Origin: Tholera decimalis
Taxonomy: Eukaryota > Arthropoda > Insecta > Lepidoptera > Noctuidae
Direction: 5' to 3'
Assembly (NCBI GenBank): GCA_943138885.2
Contig: OW964572.2
Coordinates: 1,741,001-1,805,000 of the forward strand
Length of the DNA: 64,000 nucleotides
A model generated the notes under the pieces. It worked only from the letters and a program-made list of their open reading frames with translations. It had not been told where the DNA came from and searched no databases. Within the stretch, counting starts at the first letter, position 1, and every line of letters starts with the position of its first letter. The position numbers and the translations under genes were made by a program. Shown here piece after piece: positions 51,196 to 61,611 of this stretch.

Positions 51196-51779
51196 CCCAG
51201 CACGAAATTAGCCTTATTTCTGATGTTCATGTCATGTACAGACTAATTAATTGATTCCATACAGTTGATTATACATGTAGGTAAGTCGATTATATTAGTT
51301 GAAAATGTCAAAATATAAATTCTAATATGCACAATGACCATACGTATTTAATTGGAAAACTAATTGACGATAAACATATTTCAATGACTAAATTTAATTA
51401 AAGCGTTAATTGTAATTTTTAATTAGGATAAGACATTAGTATGAGTTACGATGGGACTGCCGTTGCCATTGTTATGTACAAAAATCCCTTAAATACAATA
51501 AATTAAAAAAAGACTAGAATTACATACACAAGCGTATTTTTTTATGAAAAGAAAAATGCCTATCAATTATTATTAAACGTCAAGTATATATTAAAACGGC
51601 GTTGAGATGACGGCGAGATAGGTTTGGGTAAACTGTCTGGGTACTTTTAAATCATAAGAAAATATTCGTGTTAGCAAAATCTGTTATAATTGTATTAGAA
51701 TTTACGTAATAAAATATGTCTGAGATGAATCGTACTCATCAAATTATGGACAAACCAAATAAGTAAGTATTAAGAATAG
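51196..51779. other. Unassigned AT-rich stretch
   Basis: No supported feature. Confidence 0.3.
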
Positions 51780-51905
51780 GGATACCCTTAACCATAACTA
51801 AGTCAAGAGTGAATGGGTTACTTCTAGGTAAGCGTGCTCCATCTTCGACCACATCATCGCTCACCAGGTGAGATGGTGGTTAAACGCGAACCTATCATTA
51901 ATAAT
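51780..51905 (+). repeat. LINE-1f 3' end only
   Basis: 'AAGTCAAGAGTGAATGGGTT' to 'GTGAGATGGTGGTTAAACGC': the last 35 codons and terminus of LINE-1f. Confidence 0.8.
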
Positions 51906-51999
51906 AAAAAAATATTTGGTGTAGCGTTTTAGATAAAAACGTTTTTTTGCGTCATTGCACGTAATATTTATAAAATAAAACCGCAAACACGGTCCCACA

Positions 52000-52145
52000 G
52001 TCAGGTTAGCGCAGTGGTTGATTGGCTACTAAGCTACGCGTCCCGGGTTCGCTTCCCAGTAGGAATAATCATTTGTAAAGGCTGTTCTGGGTCTGATTGA
52101 TTTTGTTTTGTAAATTCATCCTCATGGATGAATTACAGGAGTATT
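52000..52145 (+). repeat. tRNA-headed SINE-like sequence
   Basis: 'GGTTAGCGCAGTGGTTGATT' (A box) and 'CCGGGTTCGCTTCCC' (B box) are correctly spaced, followed by 'CTGTTCTGGGTCTGATTGAT' and a body of about 70 bp. Its head resembles the block in the LINE 5' UTR at 4905-4975. Not a functional tRNA: no clean acceptor stem. Confidence 0.65.
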
Positions 52146-52485
52146 TCTTAATTTGAGGCAATCTTCTATTTTTTGGTGAAATCAATGAGTAAGTTAATGC
52201 GATTTTATTTTTATTTTAATTTATTGGGAAAACAAACAATTGTACACTTTGTCTTACAACTAAAATATACAACTAAATTAAGGATCAACAACGTTTCCAC
52301 AGATAATATTATAGACTAGTTGATACAGTGGTGGTACTACTACTTATATTCTAATAAATAAGTATTAAACATTTAGATTTAAGAGGTAGTATTGATATGC
52401 GATAAAATGACAATAATGCAATGATGATAATAATGATATGAAATGCAAAAATATGACATAGATCGTGGAAACGCTGAAAAGAAGT
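52146..52485. other. Unassigned AT-rich stretch
   Basis: No supported feature. 52200-52310 is A/T-rich with a LINE 3' UTR flavour ('AACTAAATTAAGGATCAACA'). Confidence 0.3.
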
Positions 52486-52575
52486 CAAGAGTGAATAGGT
52501 CACTCCTAGGTAACATCGCTTAACACCAAGTGAGATGGTTGTCAAGCGCAATTTAAGACTATCAACAATAAAAAA
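52486..52575 (+). repeat. LINE-1f 3' end, eroded
   Basis: 'AGTCAAGAGTGAATAGGTCA', a 20-bp deletion, then 'CAAGTGAGATGGTTGTCAAG'. Confidence 0.7.
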
Positions 52576-52709
52576 ATCGGTCACCGTTTCATATAACTTG
52601 CGATAGTTTTAATGATGTGATTGACGTTTCTTTGAGCCATCGAATTCACAAAGAAAAATGCGACTGTAATTCGACTTCTACCCACCTTTACATCTACTCT
52701 CTTTTTTTC

Positions 52710-52825
52710 TGTGTGGTAAAATCATCGAATGACTCACGCTCTGGGTAGAGTGGAAGGGACAGCTGTCCTTAAGTTCCAGGGCCATGGTATCTCGTTAAAA
52801 TATTCCCTCAACCCCGGCAACACAC
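52710..52825 (-). repeat. Family F repeat, minus strand
   Basis: 'GTAAAATCATCGAATGACTC', 'TTAAGTTCCAGGGCCATGGT' 'ATCTCG' and 'CCCTCAACCCCGG'. Confidence 0.6.
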
Positions 52826-54104
52826 TTCTGTTCAGATTGCTCTGTAGCCACACGCCAACCTTAGAATAATTTGGGTAAAAACGCGTTGGTGCTCATGCTA
52901 CCGACGCGTTTCAAGAAAAAAATGTTTGAACCTCTTTTGAATAACAGTTGGTATAAAAACAGACTTATTAAAAAACTTGTTATAATATGTCTAATTTGAA
53001 TACAGATTGACAGAATCCCAAATTCAAATTATCCATACATAATAAAAAACTATTTTGCTAATTAACGTTTAAACTATACATGTGTACCTATATTTTTTGT
53101 TATTAAGGAGACTGAATATTCATCAAATTAAAAAAGACTTGTCGTTTTAGGGTTCCGTACCTCAAATGCATTGTCCCTACAATGAAGACCTTTTTACTTA
53201 GGAATACGCAACAATATTAAACTGAATTTTATAATTTGTGTCAGATATAAACTACACCCGAGTATCACACTTAGTTGAAAAAACCAAATATGTAAGTCAA
53301 CGCGAACGAAAGATATGGCCGCCATATTTTGTAATTCCACAAGGGAATTAAAACGTATGGGGTACTTTAGGATTATGAAACTTGGTAAGAAGCAAGTTCA
53401 TGAGATGGACGGATTAGATAAGAGTTGCTCTCAGTAAACTAGTGCATGAATGTACCAGGCGGGCCCCTCAACTGAAATAACGACCACGATCACTCTGCTA
53501 AGAGTCAAACGGCGAAAAAAAGCTCTTACAGCAGATGTATATAGTTACGTCAGTACTTATTTATATACTTATAGATAAGTTTGAACGGAACCCGCTGTGC
53601 ATGAGTAGGTACAACTCGTACTAGACCGGTTTTTTTTTTTCAAAAAATATCTCAAAAAAAGAGAGCCTCAGAATCATTCGTGATATCCAGTCACGTTGAA
53701 AGTTTTCCTCCGAACAAACTAACAGGCTCGTTCTAATGTTAATTAGATATCTGCTTGTTATGGCACACTAATCAGGCCTTCATTTCTACCCACAGATTTG
53801 CGGATCTGGTTTCATTAGGGAGCGGATCCGGTGGTCCGGTTTCGTATCCAATTTAGCTTTCGTGTTTTGTTATTAACTGAATTCGAAACACGTAAAAATA
53901 TGTAAGGTTGATTATACACTGTGGCGTATAGCCGAAATACAAAGTACACGGACAATATTTAATTTCGTGCCCCTTTTTTTCTATAATACGTAATAACGTT
54001 ATTTATTTATTGCCAAAAAAATATATTATTAAATTGGCCTTTATGGTAACTTATTTTTTTTTTCAAATCTCGTTGATGTACTCTCTATACATATATAGAT
54101 AATT
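52826..54104. repeat. Mostly unassigned; a family B-variant trace inside
   Basis: 53145-53460 starts 'TTAGGGTTCCGTACCTCAAA' and has 'TATGGCCGCCATATTTTGTA' and 'TATGAAACTTGGTAAGAAGC', a poorly preserved relative of the 40998-41856 repeat. The remaining sequence shows no supported feature. Confidence 0.4.
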
Positions 54105-54335
54105 ACTTAAATTTTTTTTCGGTGGTAAAATCAACTTTTAGTGGAGTGGAGCCGATCGGACTATCAGATGAATGACTAAAAACCTTTTGTTTATATTCTT
54201 CCAAAAAAGTTCGAGTAGAGTCTGTTCCTTTGATTGTTCTCGCATACGGGGCCGCGGTATTTCGTTAAATTTTTTTTAAACATTTCCGCAACCCCGGCAG
54301 GCAATGGCTTACTAGGCCATCACTAGTACGGACTG
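54105..54335 (-). repeat. Family F repeat, minus strand
   Basis: 'GGTGGTAAAATCAACTTTTA', 'CGGGGCCGCGGTATTTCGTT' and 'TTTCCGCAACCCCGGCAGGC', then the 5' part 'AAGAACAGTCCGTACTAGTG' on the complement. Confidence 0.65.
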
Positions 54336-54419
54336 TTCTTTGAGGCACGATAATTCACCCCAAACCCAAAGAGCTTAATTAATGCTTGCCTTTTGTGATA
54401 ATTCAACACTATTCAGTAA

Positions 54420-54600
54420 TCTTACTAATATTATAAATGCGAATGTTTGTGAAGATGGATGGATGTTTATTACTCTTTCACGCAAAAAACTACTGAACAT
54501 CCTAGAATAACACATAGACTACTTTTTATCCCGGAATTCCCACGAGATCGGTATTTACGCGAAAAACCAAAATGAAGTCGCGGGGAGAAGCTATAGTACT
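54420..54600 (-). repeat. SINE-like repeat with RTE-type tail, minus strand
   Basis: Starts at the tail 'ACTAATATTATAAATGCGAA', has 'GGATGGATGTTTATTACTCT' and ends 'ATGAAGTCGCGGGGAGAAGC'. Same subfamily as 22272-22490. Confidence 0.75.
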
Positions 54601-54905
54601 CAACTAAATTGTTTTCCCTTATTCATAACCACTTCTACGTTCTCATTTACATTGAACTCTCAAACATACATACAAAGTGATGTAAGTTGGTGTAGTAATT
54701 AGAGGTGCTCCATAATTAACTAATCAGACTCTCACCATACTTCCGCATAGGGGTGTCACGTAATACATGCATGGAACAGTGAAATACGGATAATCCGATA
54801 TCCGATTTCAATAGCAGGTTTAACAAGATATAGGCCAACGATTTTTGCTTGAACAGACAAAGAACACACTCAAAAATGCTTTATTTTAATTAAAAATTAG
54901 TCAAT
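54601..54905. other. Unassigned stretch
   Basis: No supported feature. Confidence 0.3.
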
Positions 54906-54907
54906 AA

Positions 54908-55200
54908 TTGAGTGCGATGGAATTGCAATATAATTCCACCAAGGCATTCCATCATCTGACTACAAGACGAACGGCGATTCGGCGACGTTACATGGTGGAC
55001 ATCCCACCCAGACGCACAAAACGTTTTACAGCTAAGGAGTGGAATTCTCTGCCGGAGTCTTTGTTTTCTGATTGCTATAACCTGGGAGTCTTTAAGTCAA
55101 GAGTGAATAGGTTACTTCTAGGTAAGCGTGCTCCATCTTTGACTACATTATCGCTTAACATCAGGTGAGATTGTGGTCAAACGTAAGCCTATACTCACAC
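54908..55200 (+). pseudogene. LINE-1f C-terminal fragment
   Basis: Eroded but largely in frame: 'RTAIRRRYMVDIPPRRTKRF', 'TAKEWNSLPESLFSDCYNLG', 'RVNRLLLGKRAPSLTTLS', with small deletions relative to 23704-24397, then the 3' end. Confidence 0.8.
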
Positions 55201-55432
55201 ACACAACTTGATCTAAATATTTTTCAGTAGAATTTATCCCAAAGCGAATAGAAAACAGTTGGTGGACGTGAAATCAACATAGTTCTAATAGTTTTCCTTG
55301 TAACTTCGTTATATGTAGGTACTATACCGTGACGTTTGAATTCCTACCTACAATCACTTAGTAAATAAATAATATTCCAATTAAAAAAAAAACATTGCCT
55401 CTTTATGTACCTAAATAGGAAGTAACGTTAAA
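55201..55432. other. Unassigned stretch
   Basis: No supported feature. Confidence 0.3.
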
Positions 55433-55730
55433 AATGTATCTTCAAGATTTTATTTTACCACTTTGTTGGCGTGATTAATATGTATATTCATGCCAAATTT
55501 GAGCGTTCTAGAACCAAAAGTTTCTGAGCTAAGCCGTGGACAGACGGACATGGTGAAATTATAAGGGTTCCTTGTCGACTACGGAATCCTAAAAGTAGTC
55601 TATATGCTATTCCAGACTATAATCTGTGCCTTGATTTGGATCAGGATCCGTTCATCCATTTTAGCGTTAATAAAACACACACATCCAAACTTTTTGAATA
55701 TTAGGTAGAAAGGCACGAAATTACGTGTAA
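55433..55730 (-). repeat. Family B-variant end plus RTE-type SINE fragment
   Basis: 55433-55595 is the reverse of the start of the 40998 variant ('GGTTCCTTGTCGACTACGGA', 'GTGGACAGACGGACATGGTG'). 55600-55720 then reads 'TATATGCTATTCCAGACTAT' and 'AGGATCCGTTCATCCATTTT', a plus-strand SINE-like tail. Confidence 0.6.
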
Positions 55731-56090
55731 GTAGGACGTTATATATTTATAGAACCATCTTTTTTATAAAAATATCTACCTACCTGTTTTATAGCTAAAA
55801 TAGTAACGTGACTTAACTTATTAATTAATTATGGCATCACAATTTCTTTTTAGACATAGTGAGAGGAAATCCGTTAACTCACGGCTATTTTTATTGTTTC
55901 TGGGAAGATAGACATGAAAAATAGTACAAGGGCATCGTCCACAATACCTTCTGTTTTGTATTTAATCCCTTTTCCATCCTGCCTCGTGAAAAGTCGGAAA
56001 ATCTCTTTTAATGAGGCTCTTCTGTAAAAGGCTCTTTGAAAAGGCTTTTGACACCATGGTCTGTTATAAATTGTTCAAAGCTACATTGTT
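55731..56090. other. Unassigned stretch
   Basis: No supported feature. Confidence 0.3.
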
Positions 56091-56610
56091 AACTAGCATC
56101 CGCCTACGGCTTCACTTGCGTGTAAAAATTTGCATCGTACAGCTTACAAGTTGCTCAGACTAATAGTGTATACTAATAGCTATATAACAAAACATGTTTC
56201 ATTCAAATCTGTCCATTATTTCCGGAGAGATCGGCGTGTATACACTGAAAAACAATTTATGTTTGATTTTTGCTCTATTACTGTTTCTAAACACTCCTCA
56301 ACTATTTTTAGTCAATAAATTAAATTTACAGACACACTTTTTCTACAGTTTTATTACATGTATATTGATTTATGTATTTATTGTTGTGTTATATATAAGT
56401 AAGAATGACTAGTGCTACTAGACTAGATCCTTACATAATTGTGAACCAGTCTCTCGCCGCCTCTGTTTGTCAAATCGCAATTAACTCAAAAACTACTGAA
56501 CAGATGTTCATGAGGGTTTCATCAAGAATAAAGTGATTCACGAGGAAAGTTTTAATGCATAATTTATTAAGTTTTTGTGTGAATCGGCAGAATGAGTTAT
56601 ACTTATATAT
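56091..56610. repeat. Eroded SINE-like pieces (families H and RTE-tail)
   Basis: 56093-56330: 'CTAGCATCCGCCTACGGCTT' and 'CATTCAAATCTGTCCATTAT', plus strand. 56455-56600: 'CAAAAACTACTGAACAGATG', 'AAAGTGATTCACGAGGAAAG', minus strand, family H. Small reading frames inside are chance. Confidence 0.5.
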
Positions 56611-56687
56611 ATTTACAAACAATATTAAAAAAAAGTCATGTTTCATAAGTTAGTTACTAAGGTCTGCAGCCATACAAACATAAAAAA

Positions 56688-57418
56688 AATTGGCCAAGTG
56701 CGAGTCGGACTCGCCCATGAAGGGTTCCGTGGTAACTATAATAAATATAATATACTTAATATATTTAATTGAAAAAAAAAAACAAAAAACCTTAAAAATT
56801 TCTTAAAACTAGCTTATTTACAATTTTTACAACTACGCCAAATAACTTTGTTTTTCATAGTATTTGTATGAATTACAAAGTTATATTTGCGGTTTTATAA
56901 AATATACTGTATCTTAAAAACTGCTGACTCGATCTCGTTCAAACCAATTTTGGTTGAAAGTTTACATTAAGATCTATAACACATGGTTTTTTTTAGATTT
57001 TTCACTTCATTATTATAGAAGTTACAAGGGGGACACACATTTTACCACTTTGGAAGCGTATATCTTTTAAACGATTGACTTTATGAAAAAGTCATTTTAG
57101 AAACATTAATGTCATTTTTAAAGACCTGTCTATAGATACCACACACGTATAGGTTTCATGAAAAAAAATATTTTCATTTTCAGTTCCATGTATGGGGAGC
57201 CCCTTTATTTTAAATGTTTTTTTTTTTAATTTTCTCTTAAAATCGGAAAGCGGTTCACAGAATACATCTATCTACCAAGTTTTACATGTTTAGTCCTAAT
57301 AGTTTCGGAATAAAATGGCTGTGACATACGGACGGACGGACAGACAGACAGACGGACAGACATGTCGAAACTATAAGGGTTCCGTTTTTTGCCATTCGGC
57401 TACGGAACCCTAAAAAAC
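56688..57418 (-). repeat. Family B repeat, copy 9 (full length, long subfamily)
   Basis: From 'TTGGCCAAGTGCGAGTCGGA' to 'GCCATTCGGCTACGGAACCC', with the extra segment at about 56735-56835 ('AATATAATATACTTAATATA', 'AACTAGCTTATTTACAATTT') shared with copies 2 and 3. Confidence 0.85.
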
Positions 57419-58335
57419 TGAGAACATTAGCTGATTTAAAAAAAAACAGCGTTTTCTTTTATTTTTTCCAAGTAACGGGAATTTTTAACATAATGAGAGA
57501 GTTTTCTTATCTTATTTCGTTGAAAAATAATGCTATTCCGTACTCTGTGACTTATTCCATCTATTGCTGCACTTCTAAACCCTGTGTATTAGGTCAGATC
57601 TATACTCGACGCTAACATACAGTCGGGAGCAAAACTTGGTATTATATTCTATTTTTAGGAAAGGGTACCCCTTTGAAATTAGAAGTTGGAAGAGAGAAGC
57701 GAGTAAAAAAATAAATAAATACTATGTACACATTCTTTAACATTACTTAATTTTATTTACTCTCATCCTGCATCCGTGTGTCCCAACTGTAAACTAGCGC
57801 TAGGTATCATTCGCCCAGCAAATGCTGAGTTGGTAACCCTTTCAGTGTGAATGTCCACAGCGAAAGGGTTACCAACTCAGCAGCTAAATCTTTGTTGTTA
57901 TGTTTATAATGTTTGTAATTTGTATTGTATATTGTTGTGTGTGTCCTTATTCTAATAAATTTTTTTCATTTAATTTTTTTATAGGAGTACACTAAATAGA
58001 CACCGGCCCGTCAATTTAATTAATACTAATTATTTTTTAATAACTCTGTGTTATGGGGTTAAATCATTAACTCCACATAATAATCCGATAAGCCTAGAAG
58101 TCATCGCAAACATAATTGAAAACCGATAGACTGAATCATTTTAAATGACATCGCTGTAGAATGTAACACAGTGGTAACGTATTTCTGTCCTTGCCTGTAC
58201 GTATCTTGGAGTAGTTTGCAGTCCCCGGTTATCTGCGCGTTGTGTAAGACAGCATTACCTACGGTTCAACGACGGGGTCACCTCACAGACGAACTTAGAG
58301 CTGGTTTCATCGTTTTCTTCTAAGATCGGTATCTA
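57419..58335. repeat. Mostly unassigned; hairpin with 21-bp arms
   Basis: 57823-57843 and 57862-57882 are exact complements ('TGCTGAGTTGGTAACCCTTT' 'C'), loop of 18 bp. No other feature is supported. Confidence 0.6.
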
Positions 58336-59301
58336 CCCAAGCAGCAAAATTGTACTATAACCAAAGCTTATTTCGCAAAAAAGTTTTTTAAACGTTATAT
58401 TACGGTGTTTATGGTGGCAGCATGTTAAATAAAGGCGTTTGACTATACCTTTTTGCTCTATAAGCTTTTACAGCAAAAACGTTCTATAAGCTAATGATGT
58501 AAACATTTACATTACCATTTTGTACAACTGTTATAGACATATACTATATAAGGCTTAAAGAAAACATGTATAAAACTACTTTGTTCTATATATTTGTTGA
58601 TCGGTGCCCTTTTGTATCTAATTTGATCTGTAAAACTTATATATTTACCGTTATAGGCCTGGTTCATTAACGGTTATTGAAATTTGGCAATACGGCAATT
58701 TGGTAATAAAGTGGGTTTTTAAGTATCTGCTATAGTATAAAGTGTTTTAATAGTCACGACTGCTCAAAAATACAGCAATTTGGTGATATAACTGAGTTTT
58801 GTGTTACTCCTTATGTGAGAAATTTACGCTACAAGAGTTCTTAAAACACTGTATATTTACCTTTTTATACTGGTTACGAAGACACTTGTTTAGAGCAGAA
58901 TTATTTTGTAACAGAGTTTTAGATACCTATAATACACTGTGATTTTTTATTAGAGTTTCTCTCTCTACTATAACATCATAATGATACATAAAGGAAGCAA
59001 ACAAACACTATTAAATAACTAATGTGATTTAAACAAGAGTTAGCATTTCCATTTTAATACTTAACTGCGGGTTCTGCAAACAACAAAATTATATGATGAT
59101 CTTTAGACTGTGCTATACTATGAATTCAGTAGGTACTTAAACGTCACTTAATTTTTAAAGTGTAGTCCATTTCCGAGCAATGCGGACTGCAATATAGTCA
59201 CAGAGGCTCTGTCGCTGAGAAAATAAAATAAATTAAACCAACTCTGAATTTATTTTATTTATTAATTAATAAAATCAATTTAGAGGATCTGCTTTTGCTT
59301 C

Positions 59302-59332
59302 ACCGCGACACAGGTGCTGCTGCTGTGTCGCG
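59302..59332. repeat. Short GC-rich hairpin upstream of the THAP exon
   Basis: 'CCGCGACACAG' and 'CTGTGTCGCGG' (11-bp perfect arms) around a GTGCTGCTG loop, about 155 bp before the THAP start codon. Confidence 0.75.
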
Positions 59333-59484
59333 GCCATAGACATATATATTACTGTGTAAGGACTGGGCGGACCGCATGTTACAATGACGCCTCGAACTTG
59401 GTCCCAAAATGGTCTTCCCTTTATCGAAGTGACTAGAACGCGATCGGCTATCTTCGGGAGCGGTCGTAACTTTTACAAGCACAA

Positions 59485-59564
59485 ATGCCAAGTTGTGCCG
59501 TGAAGGGTTGCATGAACTACGACAAAAAGCACAATAAAATAAATTATAACATTTCATATCACCG
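59485..59564 (+). CDS. First exon of a THAP-domain protein (partial, spliced)
   Basis: The ATG opens 'MPSCAVKGCMNYDKKHNKIN' 'YNISYHR', the start of a THAP (C2CH) zinc-binding domain: Cys at residues 4 and 9, then the aromatic-His-Arg block that precedes 'FP' in family members. Right after the first two bases of the Arg codon comes GTAAGT (59565-59570), a consensus 5' splice site. THAP genes are often split at this point. THAP proteins bind DNA in the nucleus, as regulators or as transposase domains. The remaining zinc ligands (Cys-x2-His) must lie in a later exon, which I could not find downstream. The GC-richer segment before the ATG could be the promoter and 5' UTR. It could be a live gene's first exon, a P/Kolobok-type transposase exon or a relic. 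Confidence 0.55.
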
Positions 59565-60412
59565 GTAAGTTAAAAATATGTCATGAAATCTACTTCTAAC
59601 ATTATTTAAAACAATTTTTCTTTGTTATTTGTCTCAACCTTTGGCCAAGACAACGCGAAGCCGCATAAAAGTGCGACATAACTTTACAGCGGCAATTCAA
59701 AGGAACCCTAATTTATTTAACCACAATGGCGGTCACTACTTTGATCATAGTACTATAGAAGGCCTGTAATTGCCAATGTTACACTTTTTGCTCTATAGTA
59801 GAAAATTATGGAACTAATCTACGATTAATTTATTATAATTCAGACAAAACTTATTAATTTGGGAGGGGCATTAAAAATTAGATACTTATCTATGCCTACT
59901 TTGTAAATAAAATTATAATCGTAACACTATTTCAATGCCTGGGTTGCTACTACTAGCGCATTTTGCTACTGGATAGACGCCATAATAAATATTTTGATAT
60001 TGTCATTTTACTTACCACGATTTGTTGAAATTAGTAATATAAGCCTAACACACAATCACTTTAATAACACTGACAGTATGAGAATGAACGAAAGATTGAA
60101 CAATTTGTTGTGATATGGTAATCTAAAAGAACCACAATCACTTCTTTAAAACATAAAAGAACAATAACAGCGTCGCAGTGTCTACTACATCACCGTTTGG
60201 TGACATCTCTCACTGTAATATCAATCTTAGGGATCAAAAATGGTACGCCAAAGCTGCTATATATCTGTTATATCAGCGATTAACGATATAACTGCGCCCA
60301 ATCCGGGTTGTGTAAACGTTCTTTGGTCTTTTATAGAACCGCTCAGCAACATCAATTAGTTCTTTGAAAAACGTTCTATGGGCTGCTTTAGGACAAAGTT
60401 ATGTTGCTTGGG

Positions 60413-60574
60413 TACTACATTCGATGATGCAATTTTAAAAAGAACTCTATTTCTGGTCAGCACAAGAACAAATATGGAGTGGCAACTTTGTTGTACGTAT
60501 AATTTAATTGTATGTAAGTCATCAAATTGCACATCGATTTCCAAGAAAGTTAGGGTCGACATGTCCGGGAATGG
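60413..60574. other. Unassigned stretch
   Basis: No supported feature. Confidence 0.3.
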
Positions 60575-60730
60575 GGGAATGTTCTAACGAGATACCGCGT
60601 CCCCGGAATGCAAAAGTAACTAAAGCAAGGAGCAGGGTGGGTTTTTAGTCAGTAGAAGTCTGACACTCCCTTCCGCTCCACCCACAGCCGGAGGAGTCAT
60701 TTGATGATTTTCCCACCCAGAAGAACACAT
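60575..60730 (+). repeat. Family F repeat, best 3' copy
   Basis: 'GAATGTTCTAACGAGATACC', 'GCGTCCCCGGAATGCAAAAG', 'GCAGGGTGGGTTTTTAGTCA', 'GTAGAAGTCTGACACTCCCT' and 'CATTTGATGATTTTCCCACC': the reference for the family. Confidence 0.75.
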
Positions 60731-60777
60731 ATGTTCCGCGGCAAGACAAATCTCATATCAGCTTAGCGTTTTCTCAA

Positions 60778-61014
60778 GTCGACACGCCCTATCAACAATG
60801 TCGGATCTGAAAATATGCAACTTTCCAGCAGAGCAGTTTAAAGTTTAAAAACATGATAAAAATGTTATTTTATGGATTACAGTTATATATATGGACATTG
60901 GATATATGACACTTATTCCAAAATTCAAAATCCTAATCCATATTTAAACTTTAAACTGCTCTGCTGGAAAGTTGCATATTTTCAGATCCGACATTGTTGA
61001 TAGGGCGTGTCGAC
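60778..61014. mobile_element. MITE with 72-bp perfect inverted repeats
   Basis: Arms 60778-60849 and 60943-61014 are exact complements, beginning 'GTCGACACGCCCTATCAACA' and ending 'AGCAGTTTAAAGTTTAAA'. The 93-bp centre is AT-rich. I see no target duplication, so the superfamily is open. Perfect arms suggest a recent origin. Confidence 0.85.
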
Positions 61015-61059
61015 GTATGATTCCAGCCTCACCGGATACAGTTGAGTACTAGTGTTTTA

Positions 61060-61225
61060 CATGGAGCGACTGCCTATCTGAGCTCCATAACCCAGTAACT
61101 GGGTAACACGATACCCTTGACAAGACCTTTCTCAGATTTTCTGGCTACTACCCGTAACGTCAAAGATGTTCAAATGACAGCCGCGACCGAAGGGTTAACG
61201 TGCTTTTCGAGGTACTTTCCTTCGA
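61060..61225 (+). repeat. Family J repeat, best copy
   Basis: 'AACCCAGTAACTGGGTAACA', 'TACCCGTAACGTCAAAGATG' 'TTC', 'GGTTAACGTGCTTTTCGAGG'. Confidence 0.65.
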
Positions 61226-61332
61226 ACCCATTCAAGCTTATTACTTTCTAAGCTAACATAGTCACTAACAGTTTCATAGGAAATAAACGGGTTCATTCGT
61301 GATCATGGCGCTTGAAACTCGAAAAAAATAAT

Positions 61333-61576
61333 ATAATAATAATAATATATTCCACAACTTTCACACAACGCCATCTAGTCCCAAACTAAGCAGAGCTTGT
61401 GGTATGAGTACTAGACAACTGATAAACATACATATATATTTCTAAATACATGCATATTATAGATAAATTACACCCAGACAAAGAACAAATAATCGTGCTC
61501 ATCACACAAACATTTGTCCTGGGTGGGAATCGAACCCACGACCTTGCGTATAGCAGTCAGGGCCATTGACCACTAT
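61333..61576 (-). repeat. tRNA-derived SINE family 1, complete, minus strand
   Basis: Read on the minus strand: tRNA head 'GGCCCTGACTGCTATACGCA' with B box 'GTGGGTTCGATTCCC', body 'CAGTTGTCTAGTACTCATAC', 'TAGTTTGGGACTAGATGGCG' and an ATT-type tail (plus-strand AAT repeats at 61328-61350). Uninterrupted, so it gives the empty site for its partner. Confidence 0.85.
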
Positions 61577-61611
61577 AAATACACATACACATGGTAAATA
61601 TCCCGTTTAAA

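Larger units (their letters stand above)
58336..60412 (+). mobile_element. Candidate TIR element carrying a THAP exon
   Basis: Short imperfect terminal inverted repeats, 'CCCAAGCAGCAAAATTGT' at 58336 and, on the complement of 60412, 'CCCAAGCAACATAACTTTGT'; TA lies outside both ends. Subterminal zones on both sides carry 'GTTCTATAAG'/'GTTCTATGGG'-like words. The interior holds the THAP first exon at 59485. THAP domains are the DNA-binding part of P-element and Kolobok transposases, so a degenerate transposon is plausible. The TIRs are short and the TSD is only 2 bp, so the boundaries are a hypothesis. Confidence 0.4.

Noticed and set aside
59300..59557. 85-codon minus-strand frame
   Set aside because: It is the antisense of the THAP exon and its leader and has no domain of its own.
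59640..59770. Second exon of the THAP gene
   Set aside because: A frame ('KVRHNFTAAIQRNPNLFNHN') exists after the donor, but the acceptor candidates do not continue the THAP motif in phase, and no Cys-x2-His follows.
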